Source: Bog-473 sp963743785 (GTDB lineage Bacteria; Actinomycetota; Acidimicrobiia; Acidimicrobiales; RAAP-2). Taken from it: a stretch of 64,000 nucleotides of DNA. This document shows, piece by piece, positions 16,161 to 25,545 of this stretch. Within the stretch, counting starts at the first letter, position 1. Every line of letters starts with the position of its first letter. The stretch lies in NCBI GenBank assembly GCA_963743785.1, contig CAVURD010000034.1, positions 62,001 to 126,000 on the forward strand. The letters are read 5' to 3'. The notes beneath the pieces were generated by a model. That model searched no databases and was not told the DNA's origin. It saw only the letters and a list, made by a program, of their open reading frames with translations. Position numbers and translations under genes: made by a program.

Positions 16161-17423
16161 CTAGTGTCCAGAGGTGGCGGCCAGGTGGTCGTCGAAGGCA
16201 TCCTCGTCGAACGGCCCGACGGCACTGAGCGTGCGCGGTGCCTGCACCAACTGGTCGGCCACCGCCAATACGTCCTCCGGCCCGACGGCCTCGATACGGG
16301 ACAGGATGTCGTCGACCGTGCGCACCTCGCCGTGCAGCAGGGCGGAGGCCCCGATGCGGCTCATACGGGCCCCGGAGTCCTCACCCGAGAGCAGCATCTC
16401 GGCCCGGATGTTGCCTCGGGCCACGGCCAGCTCGCGATCGGTGATGCCGTGGACGGCCAGGAGCTCCAGCTCGCCGGCGATGATCCGCAGCACCTCGGGG
16501 ACGTGATCGGGGGCGGTGCCCACCACGACGGCGAGCGACCCGGCATCTTGGTAGGCGGCCCGCTCCGACCAGACCGAATAGGCCAGCCCACGCTCCTCGC
16601 GCACCTTCTGGAAGAGGCGGCTGGACAGGCCGCCGCCGAGCACCTGATTGAGCACGGCCAGGGCCCAACGGCGATCGTCGAAACGCGAGACCGACCGGAC
16701 CCCGTAGACGACATGGGCCTGCTCGGTGGGTCGCCGCACGACCTGGATCTGCGCCGACCCGGGACCGGGAGCCGTCCGCGGTGGGGCGGCGCCACCGAGC
16801 GTTCCGGCGAAGCGGCGCTCCAGGTCGGCCGCCACGGCATCGTGGGTGCAGTCGCCGGCCACCGAGACGACCATGTTGCCCGGACGGTAGTGGTGCTCGA
16901 AGAAGCCACGGATGTCGGAGGCGTCCAACGCTCCCACCGTCGAGGCGGTCCCCAGCGTGTCGCGCCCGAGGGCGTGGTCGCGGAAGATCGAGGATTGCCA
17001 TTGCTCGGCCGCCAGGTCGGCCGGCTCGTCGGCGTGCATCAAGATCTCGTCGAGGATGACCGTCCGCTCGGCGTCGACGTCGGAGGGACGCAGGGCCGGA
17101 TTCCACATGATCTCGCTCAGGATGTCCAGACCGAGCGGGAGGTGCTCGGCCAGCAGGCGGATGTAGAAGGTGGTGTACTCCTTGGTGGTGAAAGCGTTGC
17201 AGTCACCCCCGACCTCGTCGAGCGACTCGGCGATGGCGGCGGCCGAGCGGGCCTCGGTGCCCTTGAAGAGCAGGTGTTCCAAGAAGTGGGAGGCCCCGGC
17301 CACATCGTCGGACTCGTCCCGCGAGCCGGCGCCGACCCAGTAGGCCACCGCGACCGAACGCACATCCGCCATGGTCTCGGTGACCAGGCGGATGCCGCTC
17401 GGCAAGACGGATGACTGGATCAA
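16161..17423 (-). CDS. M16 (insulinase-like) zinc metallopeptidase
   Basis: 420 residues, processing-peptidase type. The inverted zinc motif HFLEH is in the N-terminal domain (about residues 46-50), with the further glutamate in the DEVGGDCNAFT region; the second, inactive-type domain follows from about residue 210. The family degrades or processes peptides; the physiological substrate in actinobacteria is not settled. The start is a TTG at 17423 overlapping the pnp stop (TTGA), with no better codon before the conserved LPSGIRLVTE strand. Downstream dapB begins after 10 bp. Confidence 0.92.
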   Translation of the reverse strand: MIQSSVLPSGIRLVTETMADVRSVAVAYWVGAGSRDESDDVAGASHFLEHLLFKGTEARSAAAIAESLDEVGGDCNAFTTKEYTTFYIRLLAEHLPLGLDILSEIMWNPALRPSDVDAERTVILDEILMHADEPADLAAEQWQSSIFRDHALGRDTLGTASTVGALDASDIRGFFEHHYRPGNMVVSVAGDCTHDAVAADLERRFAGTLGGAAPPRTAPGPGSAQIQVVRRPTEQAHVVYGVRSVSRFDDRRWALAVLNQVLGGGLSSRLFQKVREERGLAYSVWSERAAYQDAGSLAVVVGTAPDHVPEVLRIIAGELELLAVHGITDRELAVARGNIRAEMLLSGEDSGARMSRIGASALLHGEVRTVDDILSRIEAVGPEDVLAVADQLVQAPRTLSAVGPFDEDAFDDHLAATSGH

Positions 17424-19930
17424 CGGCGACGGGAACGGCCGCGCGGTGGTCGGTTGCCGCCACCCCGGCTCTCGCCCTCGGCGGCACCGGGGCCCAGGTC
17501 GCCGAGGTCGGCCACCAATTCGGCTTCGAAGGCGTCCTCGAAGGACGGGGTCGCGCCGGCGCCACCGTTACTGGCCGACGGAGCCGGCGCAGCCGATGAA
17601 CTCGACGAATCCGACCCACTCGGCGCATCGGACGAGGCTGACGAGCCGGCGGACTGCTCACGCCGAGGGGCGCCACTATCACGGTCACGCCCACCGTCAC
17701 GACCACCGCCGCCGCCAGATCCGCCGCCGCCGGAGCCCTCGGGCACCGAGGCCAGCGACAGCGACACCTTGCCCTGGGGGTCGATGTCGTCGACCCGTAC
17801 CTCAATGGGCTGGCCCAGCGTCAACACGTCCTCGACGTTGTTGATGCGCTTGCCACCGGCCAGCGAGGAAAGCTTGGAGATGTGCAGCAGGCCGTCACGA
17901 CCGGGCAGCACGTTGACGAAGGCACCGAACTTGGTGATGTTGACCACCTTGCCGGCGTACACGGCGCCGACATCGGCCGTGGGCGGGTCCAGGATGAGCG
18001 AGATACGGCGCCGGGCCTCCTCGACGGCGTTGCCGTCCTTGGCGCCGATGGTCACGGTGCCGACCATGCCGTCGTCGTCGACGGCGATGTCCGCGCCGGT
18101 CTCCTGCTGCAGGGTGTTGATGACCTTGCCCTTGGGGCCGATGACCTCACCGATCTTGTCGATCGGGATCTCCATGGAGACGATCTTCGGCGCGCTGTTG
18201 GCCACGTGGTCACGCGGCTCGGCGATGGCACCGGCCATGACGGCCAGGATGGCCAGCCGGGCCTCCTTGGCCTGGAGCAGTGCCTTGGCCAGCACATCGG
18301 CCGGGAGGCCGGCGATCTTGGTGTCGAGCTGCAGGGCGGTCACGGCCTCGGAGGTGCCGGCCACCTTGAAGTCCATGTCGCCGAAGGCGTCCTCGGAACC
18401 CAGGATGTCGGTCAGGGTGACGTAGGCGTCGCCCTCGTGGATGAGGCCCATGGCGATGCCCGCCACCGGAGCCTTGAGCGGTACGCCGGCGGCCATCAGG
18501 GAAAGGCTCGAGCCGCAGACCGACGCCATCGACGTCGAGCCGTTGGACGCGAGCACGTCGGAGACCAGGCGCAGCGTGTAGGGGAACTCCTCCGCGCTGG
18601 GCACCACGGGCAGCAGGGCCCGCTCGGCCAGCAGGCCGTGGCCGATCTCCCGGCGCTTGGGGCCGCGCATGAAGCCGGTCTCGCCGGTGGAGAAAGGCGG
18701 GAAGTTGTAGTGGTGCATGTAGCGCTTGTGGTCGACCGGGGTGATGGTGTCGAGCAGCTGGTTCATGCGGGGCATGCCCAGCGTCGTCACGTTGAGGACC
18801 TGGGTTTCGCCCCGCTGGAAGAGGGCCGAGCCGTGGGCCGTCGGGAAGAGGTCGATCTCGGCCGAGAGGGGCCGGATGTCGGCCGTGCCACGACCGTCCA
18901 TGCGCTGGCCGTCGGTGATGACGCGTTGGCGCACCAGCTTCTTGGTCAGCGAGCGGATGGCGGCCTTGATCTCGCCGGCCCGGCCTTCGAGCTCGTCGGC
19001 CAGCGCGGCCTGGATCTCCTTGCCGGCCAGGTCCAGAGCGGCGTTGCGCTCGGCCTTGGCGGTGACCGTGTTGGCCTTGGCGATGAGGTCGGTGCCCACG
19101 GCCTCGACCCGGGCCCACACGTCGTCGGCGTAGTCGGTCTGGGTGGCGAACTCCATGGGGACGATGGCCCCGCGGGCGGTCACGTAGTCGGCCACCAGCT
19201 GGCGCTGGAGGAGGATGGACTCACGGATCCAAGTCTTGGAGGCTTCGAGGCCTTCGGCCAATACCTCTTCGGTCACCTTCGGCGCACCGTCCTCGTAGTA
19301 GGACCACGACTTCTCGGTCCCGCCGGCTTCGACCATCATGATGGCGATGTCGGTGTCGTCACGCTCGGTGAGGGCCCGCCCGGCCACCACCAGCTCGAAG
19401 GTGGCGGCTTCACCCTCTTCGAAGGTGGGATGGGGGATCCAGGTGCCGTCGACCGTGTAGGCCACCCGGACGGCACCGATGGGGCCGTCGAAGGGGATGC
19501 CCGAGAGCATCAGCGCGGCCGAGCTGGCGTTGATGGCCAGGACGTCGTGCGGGTTGACCTGGTCGGCCCCGAAGATGGTGCCGACCACGTGGACCTCGTT
19601 GCGGAAGCCGGCCGGGAAGGACGGTCGCAGGGGGCGGTCGATCAGGCGGCAGGTCAAGATGGCCTGGTCCGAGCTCTTGCCCTCGCGGCGGAAGAACGAG
19701 CCGGGGATCTTGCCGGCGGCGTACGCCCGCTCCTCGATGTCCACCGTGAGGGGGAAGAAATCGGTCCCCTCCCGGACGGACCGGGCGGCGGTGGCCGTGG
19801 CCAGAAGGACGGTGTCGCCGATGCGGGCGAGCACGGCGCCGTCGGCCAGTTGGGCCAACTTCCCCGTCTCGAAGGTCAGGGTGCGGTCGGTGCCACTGAT
19901 CGGGCCCGACACGGAAATGGCGTCAGCCAT
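17420..19930 (-). CDS. pnp: Polyribonucleotide nucleotidyltransferase (PNPase)
   Basis: 3'-5' phosphorolytic exoribonuclease of mRNA decay. 836 residues: two RNase PH-like domains (about 1-220 and 315-560), a KH domain near 590-645 (IPIDKIGEVIGPKGKVIN) and an S1 domain near 655-725 (GAVYAGKVVNITKFGAFVN). A tail of about 110 residues is Gly-, Ser- and Asp-rich and low in complexity, longer than in E. coli and typical of actinobacteria. GAGGAG lies eight bases before ATG 19930. It follows rpsO with a 118-bp spacer containing hairpins, and overlaps the M16 gene by 3 bp. Confidence 0.97.
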   Translation of the reverse strand: MADAISVSGPISGTDRTLTFETGKLAQLADGAVLARIGDTVLLATATAARSVREGTDFFPLTVDIEERAYAAGKIPGSFFRREGKSSDQAILTCRLIDRPLRPSFPAGFRNEVHVVGTIFGADQVNPHDVLAINASSAALMLSGIPFDGPIGAVRVAYTVDGTWIPHPTFEEGEAATFELVVAGRALTERDDTDIAIMMVEAGGTEKSWSYYEDGAPKVTEEVLAEGLEASKTWIRESILLQRQLVADYVTARGAIVPMEFATQTDYADDVWARVEAVGTDLIAKANTVTAKAERNAALDLAGKEIQAALADELEGRAGEIKAAIRSLTKKLVRQRVITDGQRMDGRGTADIRPLSAEIDLFPTAHGSALFQRGETQVLNVTTLGMPRMNQLLDTITPVDHKRYMHHYNFPPFSTGETGFMRGPKRREIGHGLLAERALLPVVPSAEEFPYTLRLVSDVLASNGSTSMASVCGSSLSLMAAGVPLKAPVAGIAMGLIHEGDAYVTLTDILGSEDAFGDMDFKVAGTSEAVTALQLDTKIAGLPADVLAKALLQAKEARLAILAVMAGAIAEPRDHVANSAPKIVSMEIPIDKIGEVIGPKGKVINTLQQETGADIAVDDDGMVGTVTIGAKDGNAVEEARRRISLILDPPTADVGAVYAGKVVNITKFGAFVNVLPGRDGLLHISKLSSLAGGKRINNVEDVLTLGQPIEVRVDDIDPQGKVSLSLASVPEGSGGGGSGGGGGRDGGRDRDSGAPRREQSAGSSASSDAPSGSDSSSSSAAPAPSASNGGAGATPSFEDAFEAELVADLGDLGPGAAEGESRGGGNRPPRGRSRRR

Positions 19931-20048
19931 GATGCTCCTCGTGTGGTGTTAAGGGGCATCTCGTGGCCGGTTCCCAGTGGTCGACCACCTCGGGTGGAAG
20001 TGACCGGCGACTGGCAGCCAGCGTCTTGAGAGGCCCGGATGTGAATCG
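19931..20048 (-). promoter_or_regulatory. rpsO-pnp spacer with several hairpins
   Basis: The spacer contains the palindrome GTGGTCGACCAC (19977-19988), a CCACC-TCG-GGTGG stem (19985-19997) and CTGGC-A-GCCAG (around 20011-20021). In other bacteria the rpsO-pnp spacer carries RNase III cleavage hairpins through which PNPase autoregulates, and this stretch is a plausible counterpart. No promoter with good -35 and -10 boxes was found. Confidence 0.4.
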
Positions 20049-20306
20049 CTACCGTCGAATGCCGAGACGGCCGATAATGCTGCGGTAGCGCTCGACGTCG
20101 TTCTTACGGACGTAGTCGAGCAACCGCCGACGTTGTCCGATGAGCTTCATCAGGCCGCGCCGGGTGTGGTGGTCCCCTTTGTGCCCCTTGAGGTGCTCCG
20201 TGAGATGGTTGATCCGTCCCGACAACAGTGCGATCTGCACTTCCGGAGACGCAGTGTCGGTCTCGTGCAGGCGGTACTCGGCAATAGTGGCCTGGGTGTC
20301 GGGCAT
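20049..20306 (-). CDS. rpsO: 30S ribosomal protein S15
   Basis: 85 residues, the standard length. TGSPEVQIA-type segment (here TASPEVQIALLSGRINHL) and HHTRRGLMKLIGQRRRLLDY are the conserved 16S rRNA-binding motifs. It lies between ribF and pnp, the usual bacterial order. A leader of about 55 bases with a hairpin precedes the ATG, which may serve S15 autoregulation as in other bacteria. Confidence 0.98.
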   Translation of the reverse strand: MPDTQATIAEYRLHETDTASPEVQIALLSGRINHLTEHLKGHKGDHHTRRGLMKLIGQRRRLLDYVRKNDVERYRSIIGRLGIRR

Positions 20307-20340
20307 GTAAGTGAAGAACCTCGAAGCATTCGTAGGAGTC

Positions 20341-20373
20341 GGTGGGGACCAGCCCCAACCGGCAAATATGGTA
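20341..20373 (-). promoter_or_regulatory. Candidate rpsO promoter and leader hairpin
   Basis: On the minus strand TACCAT (20373-20368) could act as a -10 box about 60 bases before the rpsO start. Just inside the predicted transcript, TGGGG and CCCCA form a stem (20341-20360) with a five-base loop. No convincing -35 box was found. A role in S15 feedback is inference. Confidence 0.35.
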
Positions 20374-20417
20374 GCAGGTGGCCGCTGACCAGCAGGGTCC
20401 GGCTCACCGCGTCCGGC

Positions 20418-21329
20418 TCAGCCGGGTTCGGCCGTGAGGAGCCGTTCGGTGTCCGCCACATCGTCGTGCATCTGGGCAATGAGGGCATCGACCGAGTCGA
20501 ACTGCCGCTCGTCCCGGAGGCGGCGCACGAACGACACCCGGCCGAGCTCGCCGTAGAGGTCCCCCTCGAAGTGGAGGAGATAGGCCTCGACCAGGACCGA
20601 TGCGGAGGCGGGGTCGTAGAAGGTGGGCCGGCGGCCGACCGAGATGGCTGCCAGGTACCCGGTCCCGTCGGGGCGCCGGTAGTACCCGGCGTAGATCCCG
20701 TCGGCCGGTAGGGCGATGTCGGTGGACACCTCGAGGTTGGCGGTGGGGAAGCCCAGGTCGGACGCGCCCCGGCCGTCGCCGTGGACCACGGGCCCTCGCA
20801 CCTCGTGGGGGCGGCCCAGCAGCGCCGCCGCACCCACCACGTCCCCGGCCGCCACCAGGGAGCGGATGCGGGTCGACGACACCGGGGCGAGGTCCTCGCC
20901 GGTCAGGCGCACCCCCACCACCTCGAAACCGTGCTCCCGGCCGAGCTCCCGGAGCAGGGCCACGTTGCCCCGGCGACGGTTGCCGAAGTGGAAGTCCTCC
21001 CCCACCACCACCAGCTTGGCGTCGAGGGTCTCGACCAGCACCTCGCGGACGAAATCCTCGGCCGACTCGTCGGCCCGGGCCCGGTCGAAGGGCACCACCA
21101 GGGTGCGCTCGATGCCGCATTCGGCCAGCAGCTCCAGCTTCTGGTCCAAATCGGTCAGGAGCGGGGGCGCCGATTCGGGCCGGACCACGCTGGCCGGGTG
21201 GCGGTCGAAGGTGACGACGACCGGGGAAAGCCCGGCCGCCCCGGCCCGGGCCACGAGGTCGGCCAGTAGGGCACGGTGGCCCAGGTGCACACCGTCGTAG
21301 GCACCGATGGTAACGGCAGTTCCGGGCAT
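20418..21329 (-). CDS. ribF: Bifunctional riboflavin kinase / FAD synthetase
   Basis: Makes FMN then FAD from riboflavin and ATP. 303 residues. The N-terminal nucleotidyltransferase opens with TIGAYDGVHLGH (usually TIGxFDGVHxGH) and has SSTRIRSLVAAGDV; the C-terminal flavokinase has GDGRGASDLGFPTANL and GIYAGYY. The ATG at 21329 places the HIGH-like motif at residues 7-18, as expected. It follows truB by 18 bp in the infB-rbfA-truB-ribF-rpsO cluster. Confidence 0.96.
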   Translation of the reverse strand: MPGTAVTIGAYDGVHLGHRALLADLVARAGAAGLSPVVVTFDRHPASVVRPESAPPLLTDLDQKLELLAECGIERTLVVPFDRARADESAEDFVREVLVETLDAKLVVVGEDFHFGNRRRGNVALLRELGREHGFEVVGVRLTGEDLAPVSSTRIRSLVAAGDVVGAAALLGRPHEVRGPVVHGDGRGASDLGFPTANLEVSTDIALPADGIYAGYYRRPDGTGYLAAISVGRRPTFYDPASASVLVEAYLLHFEGDLYGELGRVSFVRRLRDERQFDSVDALIAQMHDDVADTERLLTAEPG

Positions 21330-21347
21330 CGCGGATGAGGTTAGACG

Positions 21348-22223
21348 TCAGTTACCGGCGAGTACGACAGCCGGCTTGATCCGGTCGGTGCCCGTCGCCT
21401 CGTAGACGGCCAGCAATGTGCCCCGATCGTCGACCATGGCCCAGGGGCCGTCGCCCGCGGCGCCGACCGGCACCCGATCGAGGGCCAGCCCGTGCTGAAT
21501 GGCGCCGGCGAACTCGCTCTCCACCGTGACGTGGTCCATGTCGCGCATGGCCTGGGCCGGGGTGAGGATGGCGTCGTAGTCGATCCGGTCCTGCTGCCGC
21601 ATGTCGTCCGGGCCGAACGACCCGATCCGGGTGCGGCGCAGCGTTCCGATGTGGGCGCCCCCGCCGAGGGCCGCCCCCATGTCGTCGGCCAGGGTGCGGA
21701 CGTAGGTTCCCGACGAGCACTCGATCGTGGCCCGGTAGACGTTCGGGCGCCCGGGGTCGGGCTCGGTGTCGAAGCGGTAGACGGTGACCGGGCGGGGCGG
21801 ACGCTCCACGTCGATCCCCTGCCGGGCCAACTCGTGCAGACGCCGTCCCTCGATCTTGACGGCCGAGACCATCGGGGGGACCTGCTCGATGGCGCCGGTC
21901 AGATCGTCCGCCGCCGCTTGGACCCGGGCCGGCGTGATGGCGGACATGTCCCAGGTGCCGGTGACCTCACCCGAGGCATCGAGGGTGGAGGTGGCGGTGC
22001 CGAGCACGATCTCGGCCACGTAGGTCTTGGGCAGCGGAGTCAAGAAACGCAGCAGACGGGTGGCCCGGCCGAGGCCGACCAGGAGCACACCGGTGGCATC
22101 GGGGTCGAGGGTACCGGCGTGGCCGACCCGGCGTTGCCCGAAGATCCGGCGGCACTGGGCCACCACGTCGTGGGAGGTCCAGCCCGCTTCCTTGTCGACC
22201 ACAACCAGGCCTGTGGCGCTCAT
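21348..22223 (-). CDS. truB: tRNA pseudouridine(55) synthase
   Basis: Isomerises U55 in the T-loop of tRNAs. 291 residues. GLVVVDKEAGWTSHDVV opens the family fold, and the catalytic Asp lies in GHAGTLDPDATGVLLV. RRLHELARQGI and SSGTYVRTLADDMG follow. The C-terminal part contains the small actinobacterial TruB domain (DDRGTLLAVYE). It lies 37 bp after rbfA and 18 bp before ribF. Confidence 0.97.
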   Translation of the reverse strand: MSATGLVVVDKEAGWTSHDVVAQCRRIFGQRRVGHAGTLDPDATGVLLVGLGRATRLLRFLTPLPKTYVAEIVLGTATSTLDASGEVTGTWDMSAITPARVQAAADDLTGAIEQVPPMVSAVKIEGRRLHELARQGIDVERPPRPVTVYRFDTEPDPGRPNVYRATIECSSGTYVRTLADDMGAALGGGAHIGTLRRTRIGSFGPDDMRQQDRIDYDAILTPAQAMRDMDHVTVESEFAGAIQHGLALDRVPVGAAGDGPWAMVDDRGTLLAVYEATGTDRIKPAVVLAGN

Positions 22224-22260
22224 GGTGTCCTTCGGTCATGGCGCGCACCGCGCCACGGCG

Positions 22261-22626
22261 TCACTGGTCTTCGGGCTCGGCCACCTGGTCGATGCCGCGC
22301 AACAGCTCCTCCACCCGGTTGCCGGCGACGATGGCCGGATCGGCCTTGAAGGTCAGTCGGGGCGTCCGCTTCATGCTCACCTGGGTCCCGATGGAGCGCT
22401 GCAGATGCGGCCGGCGCTCCTCGAGGGCCTCGGCCGCGTCGTCACCCAGCGAGGCGAGGTACACCGTGGCCGTGCGCAGGTCCGAGGCGGTGTCGACCGA
22501 GGTCACGGTGACCATCCGGAACCGTTCGTCGGCGTCGGCCAGCCGCTCGAGCTCCTCGGCCACCACCTGTCGCAGCACTTGATTGACCCGCAATGAGCGG
22601 GGGTACGTCGCCGTCCGCCGTTTCAC
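22261..22626 (-). CDS. rbfA: Ribosome-binding factor A
   Basis: Assists late 30S maturation and cold adaptation. About 121 residues with RVNQVLRQVVAEELERL at the N terminus and the KH-type segment TVTSVDTASDLRTATVYLA; RTPRLTFKADPAI is the conserved C-terminal block. GTG 22626, directly giving a basic VKRRTATYPR start, is selected because longer readings run through the end of infB, whose stop is only 7 bp upstream. It is followed by truB. Confidence 0.95.
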   Translation of the reverse strand: MKRRTATYPRSLRVNQVLRQVVAEELERLADADERFRMVTVTSVDTASDLRTATVYLASLGDDAAEALEERRPHLQRSIGTQVSMKRTPRLTFKADPAIVAGNRVEELLRGIDQVAEPEDQ

Positions 22627-22633
22627 TGTGCGG

Positions 22634-25492
22634 TCACGTCCTCGGGATCTCGCGCTCCTCGTATGTTTCGATGATGTCGCCGGAGTGCAGGTCCTGGAAG
22701 TCCGAGAGGCCGATGCCGCACTCGAAGCCGGCTGAGACCTCGCGGGCGTCATCCTTGAAACGACGGAGCGAGGTGATCGCACCCTTCCAGATCACAGTGC
22801 CCTCGCGCAGGAAGCGGACCTTCGAACCGCGGGTGATCTTGCCCTCGCGCACCATGCAGCCGGCGATGGCGCCGACCCGCGGCACCCGGAAGATCTCGCG
22901 CACCTCGGCTTCGCCGGTGACCACCTCCTCGAAGACCGGGGAGAGCAGCCCGAGCATGGCCGCCTCGATGTCCTCGAGCAGCTTGTAGATGATCTCGTAG
23001 TTGCGTACTTCGACGTCGGAACTCTCCGCCAGCTCACGGGCGCGTTTGTCGGGCCGGACGTTGAACCCGATGATGGTGGCACTCGACGCGGCCGCCAACT
23101 GCACATCGTTCTCGGTGATGCCACCGATGCCGCGCAGCACGAAGCTGAGCTTCACATCGTCGCGTTCGAGGCGCTTCAGGCTCTCGGTGACCGCTTCGAG
23201 GGATCCCTGTACATCGGCCTTGAGCACGATGTTGAGGGTCGCCGTCTCGCCCCGCTGGATCTGCTCGAACAGGTCTTCGAGCTTGGCTCCTGTGGCCGCC
23301 GAAGCCACCGGCTTGTGACCGGACAGGCGGAAACGCTGGGCGCGGGCCTCGCCGAGCGTGCGGGCCCGGGCCAGGTCCTTGGCGCCGCGCATCTCGTCAC
23401 CGGCGTGCGGCGGCTCGGAGAATCCCAGCACCTGTACCGGGGTCGACGGGTGGGCTTCTTTTATGTGCGCACCCGTGTCGTCGACCAGGGCCTTGACCTT
23501 GCCCCAGGCGGCGCCGGCCACCACGGGGTCGCCCACGTGGAGGATGCCCTGTTGCACGATGAGGGTGGCCACCGGACCCCGGCCGGCCTCGAGGTTGGCT
23601 TCGAGCACCACGCCGCGCGCCTCACCCTCGACCCGTGCGGTCAGCTCTTCGACCTCGGCCACCAGGGTGATCTGCTCGAGCAGGTCGTCGATCCCGGTGC
23701 CCTGCAGCGCCGAGACCTCCACCACGATGGTGTCGCCGCCCCAGGCCTCGGGCACCAGTCCCCGCTCGGACAGCTGCTGCAGCACGTGGGCCGAGTCGGC
23801 GTCGGGCCGGTCCATCTTGTTGACCGCCACGATGATCGGCACGTCGGCCGCTTGGGCGTGGTCGATGGCTTCGACGGTCTGCGGCATCACGCCGTCATCG
23901 GCGGCCACCACGAGAATGACGATGTCGGTGGCCTGGGCACCGCGGGCGCGCATGGCGGTGAAGGCGGCGTGGCCCGGGGTGTCGATGAAGGTGATCGGCT
24001 TGTCGTGCCACACGACCTGGTAGGCCCCGATGTGCTGGGTGATCCCACCGGCCTCTCCCGCCACGACGTCGGTCGAGCGGATGCGGTCGAGCAACAGCGT
24101 CTTGCCGTGGTCCACGTGGCCCATCACGGTCACCACGGGCGGCCGCGGGCGCTGGTCGGCGTCGTCGTCTTCTTCCTCTTCCTCGAAGAACCGAGCCAAC
24201 AACTCGGCCTCTTGCTCCTCGCCGGGGTCCACCAGGCGGACCTCGGCCCCGATTTCGGCAGCGAAGAGCTCGATCATGTCGTCGCTCAAGGACTGGGTGG
24301 CCATGATCATCTCGCCCTGGAGCAACAAGAAGCGGACGATGTCACCGGCACTGCGGTTCAATTTCGGGCCGAGGTCGCGCGCCGTCGACCCGCGTTCGAC
24401 GATGACCTCGCCCTCGGGCACCGGTGCGGTCGAGGGTTGATAGGTCGTCAGCTGGGTCGGCTCGAGCTCTTCGAGGTTGCGCCGACGACGTCGGGCCCGC
24501 CGCTGGGGCGGGCGTCGTCCCGGTATGCCACCACGCCCACCGGCGGGAGGTGCGCCACCCGGGCCGCCGGCGGGGCGTCCGGCGTAGCCGCCTCCCCCGC
24601 CACCGGGTCGGCTGCCGAAACTGCTGCTCCCGGGCCCACCGGGACCACCGGTCGGACGGCCGGCGCCGGGCGCTGGACGTCCACCCGTGCGCGCCGGGTA
24701 TCCCCCTCCGCCGGGTCGACTGGCCGGAGCCGTCGGGCGGCGACCGCCCATGCCCGGGGGCGGTGGGATCGGACGGCCGCTCGGACCGACCGGGGGTCGA
24801 GGCGGCGGTGGCGGCGGGACGGGCTTGCCGCTCGGACTCATGGGAGGGTGCGTCGGCCGCTCGGTGGCCGGAGTGCCGGGGGCTTCGGGGGCCTCGGGAG
24901 CCGGGGGGGCCGAGTCGGGTGCCACGGGGGGCGCAGTGGCTGGCGGGGCGGCCGCGGCCGGGGTGAGCGGCTCGGCGGCGGGAGCCGGAGCGGCGGGGGC
25001 CGTGGCCTTCTTGGCCGGGGGTGCCGCCCTGACGGGCTCCGCCACGGTGGGGGGAGCGGCGGCGGCCGCGGGGGCGGAGGCAGCCGCAGCCGCAGGGGCA
25101 GCCGGGCGCTTGGTGGCCGCGGCGGTCGGTCGGGTGGCCGCCGGCGCGGCGGCGGCTCGGGTTGGAGCCGGGGCGGCCGGGGTCGATCGGCTACTGATCA
25201 ACCGGGGATCACGCGCCTTCTCGGCCGGCGCCTCGGCCCCAGCCGGAGCGGCCTTTTTGGCGGCCGCCTTCTTGGCCGCGGCCTTCTTGGCCGCCGGTGC
25301 CTCCTCGGGCTGGACCTCACGACGCAGGCCTTCGGCGTCGGCCTTACGCCGGACGCGGTCCGCCTGAGCGTCCTCAATGGAGGACGAGTGGCTCTTGACC
25401 CCAATTCCAAGAGAAAGGGCCAGGTCAAGCCCTTCCTTGTTGCTGAGGCCTAGCTCTTTGGCCAGCTCATAGACGCGTATCTTCTTCGGCAA
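22634..25492 (-). CDS. infB: Translation initiation factor IF-2
   Basis: GTPase that places fMet-tRNA on the 30S subunit. 952 residues. The IF2_N domain (KIRVYELAKELGLSNKEGLD) opens the protein. Residues about 60-345 are a long Ala-, Pro- and Gly-rich low-complexity linker, typical of high-GC actinobacteria, with KKAAAKKAAAKKAA repeats. The G domain has GHVDHGKT near 455-462, DTPGHAAF and NKMD, then domains II-IV. The start is a TTG at 25492; an AAGGA lies 13 bases upstream, further than ideal. It follows the broken ylxR. Confidence 0.97.
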   Translation of the reverse strand: MPKKIRVYELAKELGLSNKEGLDLALSLGIGVKSHSSSIEDAQADRVRRKADAEGLRREVQPEEAPAAKKAAAKKAAAKKAAPAGAEAPAEKARDPRLISSRSTPAAPAPTRAAAAPAATRPTAAATKRPAAPAAAAASAPAAAAAPPTVAEPVRAAPPAKKATAPAAPAPAAEPLTPAAAAPPATAPPVAPDSAPPAPEAPEAPGTPATERPTHPPMSPSGKPVPPPPPPRPPVGPSGRPIPPPPGMGGRRPTAPASRPGGGGYPARTGGRPAPGAGRPTGGPGGPGSSSFGSRPGGGGGGYAGRPAGGPGGAPPAGGRGGIPGRRPPQRRARRRRRNLEELEPTQLTTYQPSTAPVPEGEVIVERGSTARDLGPKLNRSAGDIVRFLLLQGEMIMATQSLSDDMIELFAAEIGAEVRLVDPGEEQEAELLARFFEEEEEDDDADQRPRPPVVTVMGHVDHGKTLLLDRIRSTDVVAGEAGGITQHIGAYQVVWHDKPITFIDTPGHAAFTAMRARGAQATDIVILVVAADDGVMPQTVEAIDHAQAADVPIIVAVNKMDRPDADSAHVLQQLSERGLVPEAWGGDTIVVEVSALQGTGIDDLLEQITLVAEVEELTARVEGEARGVVLEANLEAGRGPVATLIVQQGILHVGDPVVAGAAWGKVKALVDDTGAHIKEAHPSTPVQVLGFSEPPHAGDEMRGAKDLARARTLGEARAQRFRLSGHKPVASAATGAKLEDLFEQIQRGETATLNIVLKADVQGSLEAVTESLKRLERDDVKLSFVLRGIGGITENDVQLAAASSATIIGFNVRPDKRARELAESSDVEVRNYEIIYKLLEDIEAAMLGLLSPVFEEVVTGEAEVREIFRVPRVGAIAGCMVREGKITRGSKVRFLREGTVIWKGAITSLRRFKDDAREVSAGFECGIGLSDFQDLHSGDIIETYEEREIPRT

Positions 25493-25545
25493 GTGGTTCT
25501 CTGTATCCTTCGTGGTATCTGGGCCGCGGGGTGACCCGAAGCCCT

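Noticed and set aside
17882..20029. Long plus-strand open frame (about 715 codons) over pnp
   Set aside because: It is antisense to a complete, well-conserved pnp. Its Gly/Asp/His/Val-rich translation is what reversed high-GC coding sequence gives.
23315..25453. Long plus-strand open frame (about 712 codons) over infB
   Set aside because: Antisense shadow of infB; the Arg/Gly-rich part mirrors the Ala/Pro linker of IF-2.
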